A stretch of 64,000 nucleotides of DNA from Amycolatopsis sp. CA-230715 (GTDB lineage: Bacteria; Actinomycetota; Actinomycetes; Mycobacteriales; Pseudonocardiaceae): the NCBI RefSeq assembly GCF_018736145.1, contig NZ_CP059997.1:9857501-9921500 (forward strand), read 5' to 3'. A program made the position numbers and the translations under genes. Shown here one piece after another: positions 35,279-44,953 of this stretch. The notes under the pieces were generated by a model, which worked only from the letters and a program-made list of their open reading frames with translations, had not been told where the DNA came from and searched no databases. Numbering within the stretch: position 1 is the first letter of the stretch; each line of letters begins with the position of its first letter.

Positions 35279-35595
35279 ATGTCCAACCATCGTGATTCAG
35301 TCTCCGCCAAAGCAGTGAAATCGCGGTCACCGCTGGGCTGCGGGTTGCTCGCCCTCGCAGGTGCCGGTTTCGTCTGCGGTCTTGTCGCGCTCCTAGACGT
35401 CGCGATCCGCCCTGTGCTCTGCCACGACGGCGATCCCATCTGCGACACCACGATCCTGAACATCGCGGTGTACTCGCCGTAGGTAACGACTCTGGTCGCG
35501 CTGCTGGTGGGTGGTATCGGCGGCCGGAGGGCCGTCCGCCGCAGCCGGTCCGCGCTCTGGATCGTCGCCGCACTTGCTGAAGCGGGTGGCGGAGA
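35279..35595 (+). pseudogene. Small membrane protein interrupted by an amber codon
   Basis: From ATG 35279 the frame gives a 67-aa product with one membrane helix (SPLGCGLLALAGAGFVCGLV) and ends in TAG at 35480-35482. The same frame continues past the stop with VTTLVALLVGGIGGRRAVRR, a second hydrophobic helix plus basic anchor. I infer the intact gene encoded a two-helix membrane protein reaching the next gene, and that the amber codon is a nonsense mutation or an unusual readthrough site. Confidence 0.5.
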
Positions 35596-36038
35596 TGCGG
35601 GTGCGCCCGGACTTCGAGACGCTACGGACTCGCTACACCGACATACACCAGCGACTCGCCACAGCCGTGGCCGGAATCAACCCCGGCCTGCACTGGCCGA
35701 GCGCCCAACTACGTGCCGAAAATCCCCTATGCGACTACGACGGAACACCTGCACGCGGGTTCCACGGATCCAGCGGTATGGCGGCCATCGGCGAGGGCAG
35801 CTACGTCAAGATCACCCCCGAGAAATGGGCCGCCCTGGACCGCGCGGTGCGAACCGTCGCTGCGCCATACGGGTTCGTCGGCGGACCGGACGCAGGGGGC
35901 GCCGGATTCCGGCCGCGCCGTGGTGGAGCTGCCCACCGCGGACGGGGCACGTCTCGAGAGGTCGCGCTATCGGACTTCTCCCGGACCATCGACATCCTGT
36001 TCGAGATACGCTGCGCTGTCCCCGCGTCCCAGCACTAG
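35595..36038 (+). pseudogene. LppA-like protein gene, signal peptide lost and frames shifted
   Basis: The frame from ATG 35595 reads RVRPDFETLRTRYTDIHQRL and then a segment ending PEKWAALDRAVRTVAAPYGF, resembling the mature part of actinobacterial LppA-type lipoproteins, but it lacks a signal peptide and lipobox. Between about 35885 and 35965 the better protein-like sequence (GRAVVELPTADGARLE) lies in the +1 frame, after which the original frame (FSRTIDILFEIRC) resumes. Two compensating indels are the simplest reading. It is probably non-functional. Confidence 0.45.
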
Positions 36039-36135
36039 GATACGACCCCACTGCTCTGTCGAGATGCCAGCGATCATCGTGGCTCAAGATTCGTGAACCA
36101 GGAATTCCGTCGGCCCGGGGCCCTACCGTGGCCAC

Positions 36136-36786
36136 GTGACGTCTGCGGTTAACGAGACAAGGGCACTGGCGGCGTCCCTGCACCGGTACCTGGCGCCATT
36201 ACGGTTGAGCGGTCTCAGCGCGCCACAGGCGACGAGACTGGTGACAGACCAGACAGTGTGCTGGGCTGGTGAGCAGGGGGGGGGACTGTCGCGCACGAGG
36301 TGCGAGGCCGGATCACCCGGCCGTCGAAGAACGGCCCGCTGCGTGCCCGGCTGGATCTGGTCTGCACTCGACAGGCGGAGCTTCCCCGCCGTGGCGATCG
36401 AGATCGACCGGTTCGGCAAGGTCTGGTCGCTGCAGAAGCTGCTGGCCGAGGTCGACGCCGGATGCGTGGCGCTATGGGTACGATGGCGGGGACACACACG
36501 AATCGAGATACCCGAAACGGACGGGCTGGTCGACATCCACGACACCGCGACCTACCGACCGCCCCCTCCGCCGTCCGACCATCGACCGGTCGCCAGTTCA
36601 CCGGGCAGCGCCACACATCACCAGGACCTACCTGTGCCTCCATCACCGGACGAGATCGACCGCGCGCGCACCCCTGCAGGGGGCTTCACTCGTGATCAAC
36701 TTGCCGCCTGGGGTGTGGCATGCCCTCCGCCAAAAGGCTGGAAGAACCAGCTGATCGACCGCTGGCACCAAGCCCAGCAAGATTAG
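36136..36786 (+). pseudogene. PD-(D/E)xK-like protein with frameshift at a G9 run
   Basis: The frame begins MTSAVNETRALAASLHRYLA. After a run of nine Gs (36276-36284) the protein-like reading moves to another frame (TVAHEVRGRI...LDLVCTRQAE), then returns before AVAIEIDRFGKVWSLQKLLA. The Glu, LDLV Asp and IEID residues resemble a PD-(D/E)xK nuclease core. The C-terminal part after the core is proline-rich, then a helical ending (PPPKGWKNQLIDRWHQA). As written the gene is broken by two compensating indels; length change at the G run could restore part of it. Confidence 0.5.
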
Positions 36787-36834
36787 GCCCGGGCCATCTG
36801 ACCTGCAGAACCTGAAGTTGCACGTTTCTGAGGG

Positions 36835-37356
36835 TCAGCGGCGGCGTTTGCGGCCCGCCGCGGCGCGGCGTTCGGCACGGGCGGCGAGGATGTCCCACAC
36901 CGGGAACACCACCGCGGCGATCACCGCGAGCATGCCGACGTAGCGGCCGAAGCCGCCGTTGATCGAGACGCCGGCGACCCGGAACAGCTCGCGTTCGTCG
37001 TCGCCGAACTGCAGCTCGATGAGCGACCAGCCCAGCACCGCGAGCAGCAGCGACACCGCGGCGCCCACCAGCCACAGCTGGGGCAGCCCCGCCGCCCGCG
37101 CCCGCGAGGACTGTCCGAACGCGACCATCACCGCGCCGATGAGCAGCAGCAGGATCGGCGGGCACCACGAGAAGAAGTCCGAATGCCACGCGGTGCGGAC
37201 GACGTCGGAATGCGCCTGCGCGGCCAACGCGTCGTCGAGTTCCCTGGTGTCCGCGGTCAGCACAGTCCACGGCAGGAACGTCGAGGCGAGCGCGAGCAGC
37301 CCGGCACCGAGACCGGACCACGCGCGCCACCCGACGCGATCGAACGACCACCCCAA
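36835..37356 (-). CDS. Four-helix membrane protein
   Basis: A 173-aa membrane protein with four hydrophobic helices, an extracytoplasmic loop between helices 1 and 2 (TADTRELDDALAAQAHSDVV) and a basic cytoplasmic tail (AERRAAAGRKRRR). This type of small protein commonly follows gatB in Pseudonocardiales. It starts one base past the gatB stop. Function unknown. Confidence 0.75.
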   Translation of the reverse strand: MGWSFDRVGWRAWSGLGAGLLALASTFLPWTVLTADTRELDDALAAQAHSDVVRTAWHSDFFSWCPPILLLLIGAVMVAFGQSSRARAAGLPQLWLVGAAVSLLLAVLGWSLIELQFGDDERELFRVAGVSINGGFGRYVGMLAVIAAVVFPVWDILAARAERRAAAGRKRRR

Positions 37357-37357
37357 T

Positions 37358-38863
37358 TCAGGAACCGACCCGCTCGATGATCAGCTCGCGCACGCGCTTG
37401 GCGTCGGCCTGGCCCTTGGTGGCCTTCATGACCGCGCCGACGATCGCACCGGCCGCCTGCACCTTGCCGCCGCGGATCTTGTCCGCGATGTCCGGCTGCG
37501 ACGCCAGCGCCTCGTCCACGGCGGCGAGCAGCGCGGAGTCGTCGGAAACGACCTTCAGCCCGCGCTTCTCGACGATCTCGGCCGGCTCGCCCTCGCCGTC
37601 CAGCACACCGCGGACGACCTCGCGCGCGAGCTTGTTGGTCAGCTCGCCGGAGGTGACCAGCTCGATCACCTTCGCCACCTGCGCGGGCGTGATCGCGAGC
37701 CCGGCGAGATCGACCTCGCGGGTGTTCGCCTCCTGCGCGAGGAAGTTCACCCACCAGCCGCGCGCGTCAGAGGGTTTCGCCCCGGCGTCTACAGTGGACG
37801 CGACAAGCTCGACGGCACCGGAGTTGAACAGGTCGCGCAGTTCCTCGTCGCTCAGCTCCCACTCGCGCTGGATGCGCTTGCGGCGCTCGGTCGGGTCCTC
37901 CGGCAGCGTCTTGCGCAGCTCTTCGACCCACTCCCGCGACGGCACGACCGGCACCAGGTCGGGCTCGGGGAAGTACCGGTAGTCCTCCGCGGTTTCCTTG
38001 GCACGCCCGGCAGACGTGGTGCCGTCGGACTCCTGGAAGTGCCGCGTCTCCAGCGTGACGGTGCCACCCGAGGCGAGCAGCGCGCCCTGCCGCGACATCT
38101 CGTACCGCACCGCGCGCTCGACGCTGCGCAGCGAGTTGACGTTCTTCGTCTCGGTGCGCGTACCGAACTCGGTGGCGCCCTTCGGCATCAGCGACACGTT
38201 CGCGTCGCAGCGCAACGAGCCCTGGTCCATCCGGACGTCCGACACGTCGAGCGCGGACATCAGCGCCCGCAACGCCGTCACGTACGCGCGGGCGACCTCC
38301 GCCGCGCGCGCGCCGGTGCCGACGATCGGCTTCGTGACGATCTCGATCAGCGGCACGCCCGCGCGGTTGTAGTCGAGCAGCGAGTAGTCCGCGCCATGAA
38401 TACGGCCCGTCGCGCCGCCCATGTGCAGCGACTTGCCGGTGTCCTCCTCCATGTGCGCGCGCTCGATCTCGACCCGCACGACCTCGCCGTCGTCCAGCGT
38501 CACGTCGAGGTGGCCGTCGAACGCGATCGGCTCGTCGTACTGCGAGGTCTGGAAGTTCTTCGGCTGGTCGGGGTAGAAGTAGTTCTTCCGCGCGAACCGG
38601 CACCACTGCGCGATCTCGCAGTTCAGCGCCAGCCCGATGCGGATCGCCGACTCGATCCCCTTGCCGTTGACCACCGGCAGCGAACCGGGCAGCCCGAGGC
38701 AGGTCGGGCACACCTGGGTGTTCGGCTCGCCGCCGAACGTCGTCGGGCAGCCGCAGAACATCTTGGTGTCGGTGTTCAGCTCGACGTGCACCTCGAGCCC
38801 GAGCACCGGGTCGTAGCGCTCGACGACCTCGTCGTAGTCCATCAGCTCAGCCACGGCGGTCAC
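37358..38863 (-). CDS. gatB: Asp/Glu-tRNA amidotransferase subunit B
   Basis: A 501-aa GatB. It activates the misacylated Glu-tRNA(Gln) or Asp-tRNA(Asn) by phosphorylation and receives ammonia from GatA. Family marks are [18 protein letters not shown] with CPTCLG (zinc cysteines), [16 protein letters not shown], and the C-terminal helical YqeY-like tail ([20 protein letters not shown]). It overlaps gatA by four bases. Without a GlnRS or AsnRS this complex is essential in actinobacteria. Confidence 0.96.
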   Translation of the reverse strand: MTAVAELMDYDEVVERYDPVLGLEVHVELNTDTKMFCGCPTTFGGEPNTQVCPTCLGLPGSLPVVNGKGIESAIRIGLALNCEIAQWCRFARKNYFYPDQPKNFQTSQYDEPIAFDGHLDVTLDDGEVVRVEIERAHMEEDTGKSLHMGGATGRIHGADYSLLDYNRAGVPLIEIVTKPIVGTGARAAEVARAYVTALRALMSALDVSDVRMDQGSLRCDANVSLMPKGATEFGTRTETKNVNSLRSVERAVRYEMSRQGALLASGGTVTLETRHFQESDGTTSAGRAKETAEDYRYFPEPDLVPVVPSREWVEELRKTLPEDPTERRKRIQREWELSDEELRDLFNSGAVELVASTVDAGAKPSDARGWWVNFLAQEANTREVDLAGLAITPAQVAKVIELVTSGELTNKLAREVVRGVLDGEGEPAEIVEKRGLKVVSDDSALLAAVDEALASQPDIADKIRGGKVQAAGAIVGAVMKATKGQADAKRVRELIIERVGS

Positions 38864-40377
38864 TTCTTTCCTCCCAGCTCGGGCACCTGGTGCACCAGCG
38901 AACCTCCGGCGGCCGCGTCGCGCGCCACCTCGTACGCCGCGCCGACCCGGTAGAGCCGGTCGTCGGCCAACGAAGGAGCCATGATCTGCAGCCCGACCGG
39001 CAGACCGTCCTCATCGGACAGTCCACTCGGGACACTCATGGCGGCGTTGCCAGCCAGGTTCGACGGGATGGTGCACAGGTCGGCGAGGTACATCGCCATC
39101 GGGTCGTCCACCCGCTCGCCGATCTTGAACGCCGTGGTGGGCGTGGTCGGCGACACCAGCACATCGACCTTCTCGAAGGCCGAGTCGAAGTCGCGCGAGA
39201 TCAGCGTGCGCACCTTTTGCGCGGAGCCGTAGTAGGCGTCGTAGTAGCCGGACGACAGCGCGTAGGTGCCCAGCATGATCCGCCGCTTCACCTCGGCGCC
39301 GAAGCCCTTTTCCCTGGTCAGCGACATGACCTCTTCAGCGCTGTGCGTGCCGTCGTCACCGGCGCGCAGGCCGTAGCGCATCGCGTCGAACCGGGCGAGG
39401 TTCGACGAGCACTCGCTCGGTGCGATCAGGTAGTAGGCGGGCAGCGCGTAGGTGAAGTGCGGGCACGACACCTCGACGACCTCGGCGCCGAGCTCGCGCA
39501 GCTGCTCGACCGCGGCCTCGAACGACCGGAGCACACCTGCCTGGTAGCCGTCCCCACCAAATTCCTTGACGACGCCGACTCGGACGCCGGACAAGTCGCC
39601 GGTCAGACCCTGGCGAGCGGCGGCGACCACCGGCGGCACCGGCGCGTCGATCGAGGTGGAGTCGAACGGGTCGTGGCCGCCGATCACCTCGTGCAGCAGC
39701 GCGGCGTCGAGCACCGTGCGGGCGCACGGACCGGCCTGGTCGAGCGAGGACGAGAACGCGACGAGGCCGTACCGGGAGACACCGCCGTAGGTCGGCTTCA
39801 CGCCGACGGTGCCGGTGACCGCGCCGGGCTGCCGGATCGAACCGCCGGTGTCGGTGCCGATCGCGAGCGGCGCTTCGAACGCGGCGATCGAGGCCGACGA
39901 ACCGCCGCCGGACCCGCCGGGGATGCGCGCGTGGTCCCACGGGTTGTGCGTCGGGCCGAACGCGGAGTTCTCGGTGGACGAGCCCATCGCGAACTCGTCC
40001 ATGTTCGTCTTGCCGAGGATGACGACCCCGGCCTCGCGCAGCTTGCGCGTCACCGTGGCGTCGTAGGGCGGGAGCCAGCCTTCGAGCGTCTTCGACCCGA
40101 CCGTGGTCGGGATGCCCTTCGTGGTCAGCACGTCCTTCAGCGCGAGCGGCACGCCCGCGAGCGGGGAGGCGAGTTCGCGGCCCTCGGCCACGTCGCCGTC
40201 GACCGCGCGGGCGGCTTCGAGCGCGCCCTCGGTGTCGACGTGCAGGAACGCGTGGACGTGGTCGTCGACCGCGGCGATGCGGTCCAGGTGCGCCTGCGTC
40301 ACCTCGACCGAGGTCACCTCGCGCGTGCGGATCTTCTCCGCCAGCTCGGCGGCGGTCAGCTTCGTCAGCTCGGTCAC
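38860..40377 (-). CDS. gatA: Asp/Glu-tRNA amidotransferase subunit A
   Basis: A 505-aa amidase-signature protein, the glutaminase of the GatCAB complex. The Ser-cisSer-Lys triad is visible: Lys in [12 protein letters not shown], the serine-rich [31 protein letters not shown] with both serines, and the conserved [14 protein letters not shown]. It overlaps gatB and starts two bases after gatC, forming one operon. Confidence 0.97.
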   Translation of the reverse strand: MTELTKLTAAELAEKIRTREVTSVEVTQAHLDRIAAVDDHVHAFLHVDTEGALEAARAVDGDVAEGRELASPLAGVPLALKDVLTTKGIPTTVGSKTLEGWLPPYDATVTRKLREAGVVILGKTNMDEFAMGSSTENSAFGPTHNPWDHARIPGGSGGGSSASIAAFEAPLAIGTDTGGSIRQPGAVTGTVGVKPTYGGVSRYGLVAFSSSLDQAGPCARTVLDAALLHEVIGGHDPFDSTSIDAPVPPVVAAARQGLTGDLSGVRVGVVKEFGGDGYQAGVLRSFEAAVEQLRELGAEVVEVSCPHFTYALPAYYLIAPSECSSNLARFDAMRYGLRAGDDGTHSAEEVMSLTREKGFGAEVKRRIMLGTYALSSGYYDAYYGSAQKVRTLISRDFDSAFEKVDVLVSPTTPTTAFKIGERVDDPMAMYLADLCTIPSNLAGNAAMSVPSGLSDEDGLPVGLQIMAPSLADDRLYRVGAAYEVARDAAAGGSLVHQVPELGGKK

Positions 40378-40378
40378 G

Positions 40379-40675
40379 TCACTCCTCCCCCAGGATCCGC
40401 GGCACCCGGAACCGGCCCTCTTCGGCCGCGGGCGCGCCGGAGAGCGCCTGCTCCTGGCTCAGCCCCGGCCGCACGACGTCCTCGCGGAACACGTTGGTCA
40501 GCGGCACGGCGTGCGAGGTCGGCGGGATGTCGTCCGCGGCGACCTCGCTGACCTTGGCCACCGAGTCCAGGATCTGGTCGAGCTGGCCTGCGAAGACGTC
40601 CAGCTCGTCATCGGTGACGGCCAGCCTGGCCAGCTTGGCGAGGTGTGCGACCTCGTCACGGGAAATATTGGTCAC
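40379..40675 (-). CDS. gatC: Asp/Glu-tRNA amidotransferase subunit C
   Basis: A 98-aa GatC of normal length, wrapping GatA and GatB together. Motifs are [22 protein letters not shown] at the N-terminus and the segment ending LRED-like VFREDVV...GLSQEQAL. It is the first gene of the gatCAB operon, whose promoter should lie in 40676-40740. That point also marks the junction with the accessory region to the right. Confidence 0.95.
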   Translation of the reverse strand: MTNISRDEVAHLAKLARLAVTDDELDVFAGQLDQILDSVAKVSEVAADDIPPTSHAVPLTNVFREDVVRPGLSQEQALSGAPAAEEGRFRVPRILGEE

Positions 40676-40882
40676 GCGGGTGGCTCCCCGGGGGTGTCTG
40701 CGACTGCTTCTCGAAGCGCCAAGTCTATGGCGGCGGCCGACGTCATCTCGACTGGGTTACGGCTCGCGAAGATCCCGCCAGACCAGCCACGATCCTCACT
40801 TCCGGCGCGGTGTGCCGGGACTTCGCCTCCTGGCCGTCAACCTGGCGGGCCTGGTGACGGGAGGTCGTGCTCAGGTTCGGGG

Positions 40883-41310
40883 CTACTGGAGATGCGCGGC
40901 GACAGCCCAGTCCTCGGTGCCCTGGCGCGCTTTGGCGACGATCACCAGCTTGTTGTGCTGTTTCGCCGCGGTGACCCACTCCGGAGCGGTGTTGATCTGG
41001 CCCTGATAGAACAGAACGGTCCCTGATCCAGCGTGGGACGGCCACGGACGACTCCTGTCAGAGTGACGAACCGCGGGTCGGTGGCGAGACGACTCGGACG
41101 GCCGAACTGCACAGTCCAGTCGAGGTCGACCCCGACCTCATCAAGCCGACGCAAGTCGGCCACCTTCCGGAAGCGCTGTTTCGGCAAACCTTCCGCCCAC
41201 GTGTCCGTCGAAGCATCGCCGTGGTCGTCCAGAACATGCACTTCATGCGTCGGGATGCAGATCAGCACCGGGATGTGCTCACCCGCGGTGAACCCAGTTT
41301 CAGTCCGCAT
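40883..41310 (-). pseudogene. Hypothetical gene with a frameshift
   Basis: The first 95 residues (HIPVLICIPTHEVHVLDDHG, then VDLDWTVQFGRP) are protein-like. At about 41020 the reading changes, and one base over the sequence resumes as VLFYQGQINTAPEWVTAAKQ and continues to a TAG at 40883-40885 (TEDWAVAAHLQ). Joined, the two frames give about 140 aa, so a single indel broke the gene. Its family is not known to me. Confidence 0.5.
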
Positions 41311-41491
41311 ATCCGACCCGACCCGGTCCCGCCACGACGCGGCTGCCAGATCGGCTCATCGTGACTCCTGCTTAGTACCCGGATGGTCGTGCAGATGTCG
41401 GGTCCCGACGTGAGCACGGACGACTGCGGCGTCGGCATGTGCGCTTCGAACTGCGACGTTCATGCGTGACGAGAGCCAGCCGCTCCACTTT

Positions 41492-41989
41492 TCACGACTC
41501 GTCAGGACGCGACGCGGGTGCGCAGGGTCCAAGGACGGGTTGACTGCCGTGACCGTCGTTGTACGAATGCTCCCACGGCATGCGCCCTTCATCGTCGTCG
41601 GCGTACACCAACTGCACGCCGCGGACCTTCTGGGGGTAGAGGCCCAAGGCCATCTTCAGATGCACCGACGGGTCGGCCAGCTCGACAAGTTCGACCGATG
41701 GCCAGCCGTTCTCGAACGTGATGCGCGCGCCCGGCATCGGCGGGGCGTCGCTGTGGCCGAGACGGGCCGCGACATTGTTGAGCAGCCTGACGGCAGCCTC
41801 GTTGGGCAGCCCCGTCACCACCAGCTCCGGCAACCCCATCAGAGTCAAGCCGACCGTATAGGCCCAGTTCGCACGTACCGTGTCCCCCTCGACCGACTGG
41901 ACGATCCAGCCGTGCTTCTCGATTTCCTCGGCGACGTAGTCGAGATAGTCGTCGACGCTCTTGTCTGGGTTGTCGCATTGCCAGCACAT
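41492..41989 (-). CDS. DUF4262-family protein
   Basis: A 165-aa protein of the DUF4262 family, marked by RANWAYTVGLTLMGLPELVV near residue 45 and a C-terminal PWEHSYNDGHGSQPVLGP. The opening CWQCDNP may bind metal. The ATG at 41989 has AAGGGGAGC upstream. It is usually a stand-alone gene in actinobacterial accessory DNA. Function unknown. Confidence 0.8.
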   Translation of the reverse strand: MCWQCDNPDKSVDDYLDYVAEEIEKHGWIVQSVEGDTVRANWAYTVGLTLMGLPELVVTGLPNEAAVRLLNNVAARLGHSDAPPMPGARITFENGWPSVELVELADPSVHLKMALGLYPQKVRGVQLVYADDDEGRMPWEHSYNDGHGSQPVLGPCAPASRPDES

Positions 41990-42419
41990 GAGTGCTCCCC
42001 TTCGTTGTTGATGACAATCATGGTCTCCGGATGCACACACAAAAGGTGTGATTCGATGGCTTCGGCAACGTCGGGCGGACGCGGTACACTCTCTACCGAT
42101 TGGTCAGCGGTCTTCGCCGACTACCCGACCGGTTCCAGTCAGGATTTCAACACTGCGCGCGCATCCATCGTTGACGCGTAACAGGACCTGTATTGTTTCG
42201 CAAGGTTTATGTAGGACGAAACCCTCGCACCCACCGCAGGCGCTTCGGCAGCAGGCTGGCACTGTCGACGTGAGCGCCAGCCGGGTGTCGACGCTGCCGA
42301 GCGCCTGCGGCAGACAGCAGGGTGAACGACCAGTACACAACTGCTGGCTACGGGCACACGCGGAATGCGCGTCCACATCGATTCGAAGTATCACACACCA
42401 TGGTCACTACACGTCGCAA
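41990..42419. other. No supported gene
   Basis: Spacer between DUF4262 and DUF262 genes. Short frames on both strands lack coding character. No repeat or RNA gene was recognised. Confidence 0.45.
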
Positions 42420-42983
42420 TTACAGCTTCGGACGTGCCAGGCTTTGGGCACGTGACAGATCATCCTGGCCGTGCGAAGTCCCCGCACTGTTGATCAGCCG
42501 GTATGTTTCGGCTTCCTCGGCCAAGGAAGGCAGCTTCGCCTCAGCCAAGGGAATGACGAATCGCTGTGCGAGCACCCTCCGCCCCGTGGCGTTCAAGTCG
42601 ATGGCAGTGACCGTGTCACCAGGCTTGAAATCGGCACCAAGAAACGCTGGATCAATCCATTCAGCCGGGATTGCCAAGTCACCGGCCTGCCATTGACATA
42701 AGGTGGTCAATCGCTGTTTGCCATCGATACAGGCGTACCAGATGTCACCGGGATCCCCCTCGTTCGTCTGCCATCCGGCGTTGTCACCGCGCCGGTTGAC
42801 CACGATTGCGGGAACCGGAACTCCAAGCAGCAATGACTTTATCAAGTCGACGCGCTGTTGGTTGGTCCACACATCCCCGCGCTGGTATGGCGGAGAGAGC
42901 AAGAGTTCGCCTTCGGAAACCATATTTGCCAGCTCACGCAACTGCCGACCATGCGAGGAGATACTGCGATGGATCAGAACCAC
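42420..42983 (-). CDS. Short DUF262 protein (ParB-like NTPase domain)
   Basis: A 187-aa protein consisting of a DUF262 domain only. The ParB/Srx-type nucleotide-binding segments read LLSPPYQRGDVWTNQQRVDL and ACIDGKQRLTTL, and the domain-closing helix AETYRLINSAGT is present. In the GmrSD type IV restriction enzymes DUF262 uses NTP to drive a DUF1524 nuclease, but no DUF1524 domain is present here or next to it. It starts with GTG. Stand-alone DUF262 proteins occur in defence islands, and its role here is open. Confidence 0.8.
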   Translation of the reverse strand: MVLIHRSISSHGRQLRELANMVSEGELLLSPPYQRGDVWTNQQRVDLIKSLLLGVPVPAIVVNRRGDNAGWQTNEGDPGDIWYACIDGKQRLTTLCQWQAGDLAIPAEWIDPAFLGADFKPGDTVTAIDLNATGRRVLAQRFVIPLAEAKLPSLAEEAETYRLINSAGTSHGQDDLSRAQSLARPKL

Positions 42984-43264
42984 CAGGTTGCCTTTCGGTA
43001 TCAGATCGAGTGCTTAGAATACCCTGCTTGTTGTAGATGTGCTGCTTGCCGACGCTGATCTACGGCGACTCCTCGCTCAAGGACCTTTATCCCGAGCCTG
43101 TCGTGGCCTTCATAAAGGCGAGTTTGGTGACGGCTGTCAACACCTGGGTGATCCAGTTGATGTCGGCGTGGCAGGGAACGCTCCGTACAACTCCATTCGA
43201 TGAATGATGCCGAGCCGATAACGCAACTCACCAGGTCGCCGCACAGGGAGCGCACGATCGCGGG

Positions 43265-43642
43265 TCATGACACTCCATCCTGAGCCGAGGGGCTGGCGGC
43301 CTGGAGCGCATCCCAGCGCCGCGCCAGCTCGGTGGCGGCCGGTTCGACCAACCAGTTGTGATTCAGGTTCCAGTAGTTGGCTCTCCCGTCGGGAAGCTCG
43401 GTCAGACGGAATTGGTCGACGAACTCCCTGCCCGGGTCAGTCGGCACGAACTCCGGTGCGCCGTCGTCGACCGACGCGTCGGCATCGCGGACCAGCCCGA
43501 GGCGTTTGACGACGGAAAGATGGTCATTGAATCCTCGCAGGGAACCGAAGTGCGCGAAGGCGTTTCCGTCGGGCCGCACGACCCCGACGAGGACGGCGAG
43601 CACGTGTGTCCACGAGACTGTCTCGCTGGGCCGGAGGGTCAC
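43265..43642 (-). CDS. Small hypothetical protein, possible winged helix
   Basis: A 125-aa protein whose order of helices (SWTHVLAVLVGVVRPDGNAF, then GFNDHLSVVKRLGLVRDADA) resembles a winged-helix domain. The GTG start overlaps the stop of a 29-codon leader gene as GTGA, so translation is coupled. The target is unknown. Confidence 0.55.
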   Translation of the reverse strand: MTLRPSETVSWTHVLAVLVGVVRPDGNAFAHFGSLRGFNDHLSVVKRLGLVRDADASVDDGAPEFVPTDPGREFVDQFRLTELPDGRANYWNLNHNWLVEPAATELARRWDALQAASPSAQDGVS

Positions 43643-43728
43643 AGGATTCCGTCCTCGATGTGGTCGGCGACCGTGCGCAGCACGTCTGCGGGCTCGGTGC
43701 GCTCGAGCTGGTGTTGGGTCATGTTCAT
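43639..43728 (-). CDS. 29-aa small ORF coupled to the next gene
   Basis: ATG 43728 is preceded by GGAGAAG and the frame encodes MNMTQHQLERTEPADVLRTV plus nine residues, ending in TGA that overlaps the GTG of the following gene. The helical composition and good signals suggest a real small protein or a leader needed for downstream translation. Confidence 0.5.
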   Translation of the reverse strand: MNMTQHQLERTEPADVLRTVADHIEDGIL

Positions 43729-43783
43729 AGGCTTCTCCGCGTTGGTTTGAGGTCAGCCTTGCTGGTGTGTCGAGGACTCCCCC

Positions 43784-43802
43784 GGATCAACTCCGTTGAT
43801 CC
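43784..43802. promoter_or_regulatory. GGATCAAC-TCC-GTTGATCC palindrome
   Basis: A perfect 8-bp inverted repeat with a 3-base centre lies 55 bp upstream of the 29-aa leader gene (minus strand). The position is right for an operator, perhaps bound by the winged-helix-like protein of the same operon. Confidence 0.45.
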
Positions 43803-44057
43803 CACCACGCGACCGCGGCGTGTACGGGGCCATATCACCATCCAGATTGACGAAGGTGACCGCGAAGTCACGGATGTACCGAAGTCACGGAGCCAACTGC
43901 CGTCAGCCGTGGGTCGGCTTGTAAGCCAGATGACCATCTTACGGCGGTCAGGATCGCCTGATTGGGACAGTGCACGTTCTAGTTCAGGCTGACGCGCCCC
44001 GGTGTAGCGCTGGAGCGGTATCAGACGACTACCGCAGAACTGACCATTTGGAGAACC

Positions 44058-44864
44058 ATGAGCCGTGCCAAGGACAACGCGATCGCCTTTGTCGTGTTCA
44101 GCAGGCTGAACCGCGTAGCGAGCTTCGGCTACCGGGTGTGGGCCGCACGCACGTCGTTCTACCTCAAGCATCGTGACATCGCCCTTCCCCGTCAAGGTCA
44201 GCATCCACGGCCCGGCTCCTGACCCCCGGCATCACCCCGGCTTCAAGTTCGCCATTGATGGCGCAGGCACTCTTCAGCACGAGGCCAGTACCTGGCGATT
44301 CGAAGCCGGTGGTCGTCCAGGGTGGTTCCCCGGCGTCGAGGTCAAACCGGTGTCAAACATCTGGTGCGCGTCAGGTTCCCGTGGTCAACATTCGAACCCG
44401 GATCACCGAGCTGCCCGCAGCCGACGACATCCAACCAGGTCGGCCAGCACCTCCTGCTCTCCGCACCTGATCCGCTGCTGGCGGCCGACGTCGACCTGTA
44501 CCTGTCTGAGAATGGACAGCCGTACTGGCCCAACGAGGAACAGGCCCGCATCGACAACGCGACCATGGGCCCGCTGGTGAACGACGCCAACCAGATCCTC
44601 ACCGCGATCGCGACCCACCGCAGCCTCTGGCGCGACGCCGCCACCGCGGAACTCGCCGAGCTGTCCCGCGCACACTCGGGTCCACGCGGGCGCATCGTCG
44701 CTGTGAACAGGGACGACTCGGGGTTCCTGTGGATGCGTGAAGTAGTCGCGCCGAACTCGATGCTGCGGCTGTACGGTGCGGACGAAGTGCGCGAGGCCAC
44801 CCAGATCACACCCCGGCCGACCCCTGCGGACCACTGCCGTGACACGGAGCCCGACGAAATCTGA
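44058..44864 (+). pseudogene. Broken conserved hypothetical gene (SRAKDNAIAFVVFSRLN)
   Basis: The frame from ATG 44058 begins MSRAKDNAIAFVVFSRLNRV and YRVWAARTSFYLKH, the start of an uncharacterised actinobacterial protein family that I recall. At about 44176 the reading moves to another frame (PVKVSIHGPAPDPRHHPGFK), and at about 44380-44440 again to the frame holding PLLAADVDLYLSENGQPYWP and EEQARIDNATMGPLVNDANQ, which runs to the stop at 44864. At least two indels separate an otherwise complete gene of about 265 codons. It is almost certainly inactive. Confidence 0.6.
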
Positions 44865-44953
44865 GCGGGATTCGGTCGGCGTCGTTCTTGAGGAACGTCC
44901 ACGCAGACCCGCTCACGGTTGTGACATGTGGCCAACATCGGCACATCCTGGTG

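Noticed and set aside
36959..40551. Long plus-strand open frames opposite gatB and gatA
   Set aside because: These are antisense frames caused by high GC3; the minus-strand genes are certain.
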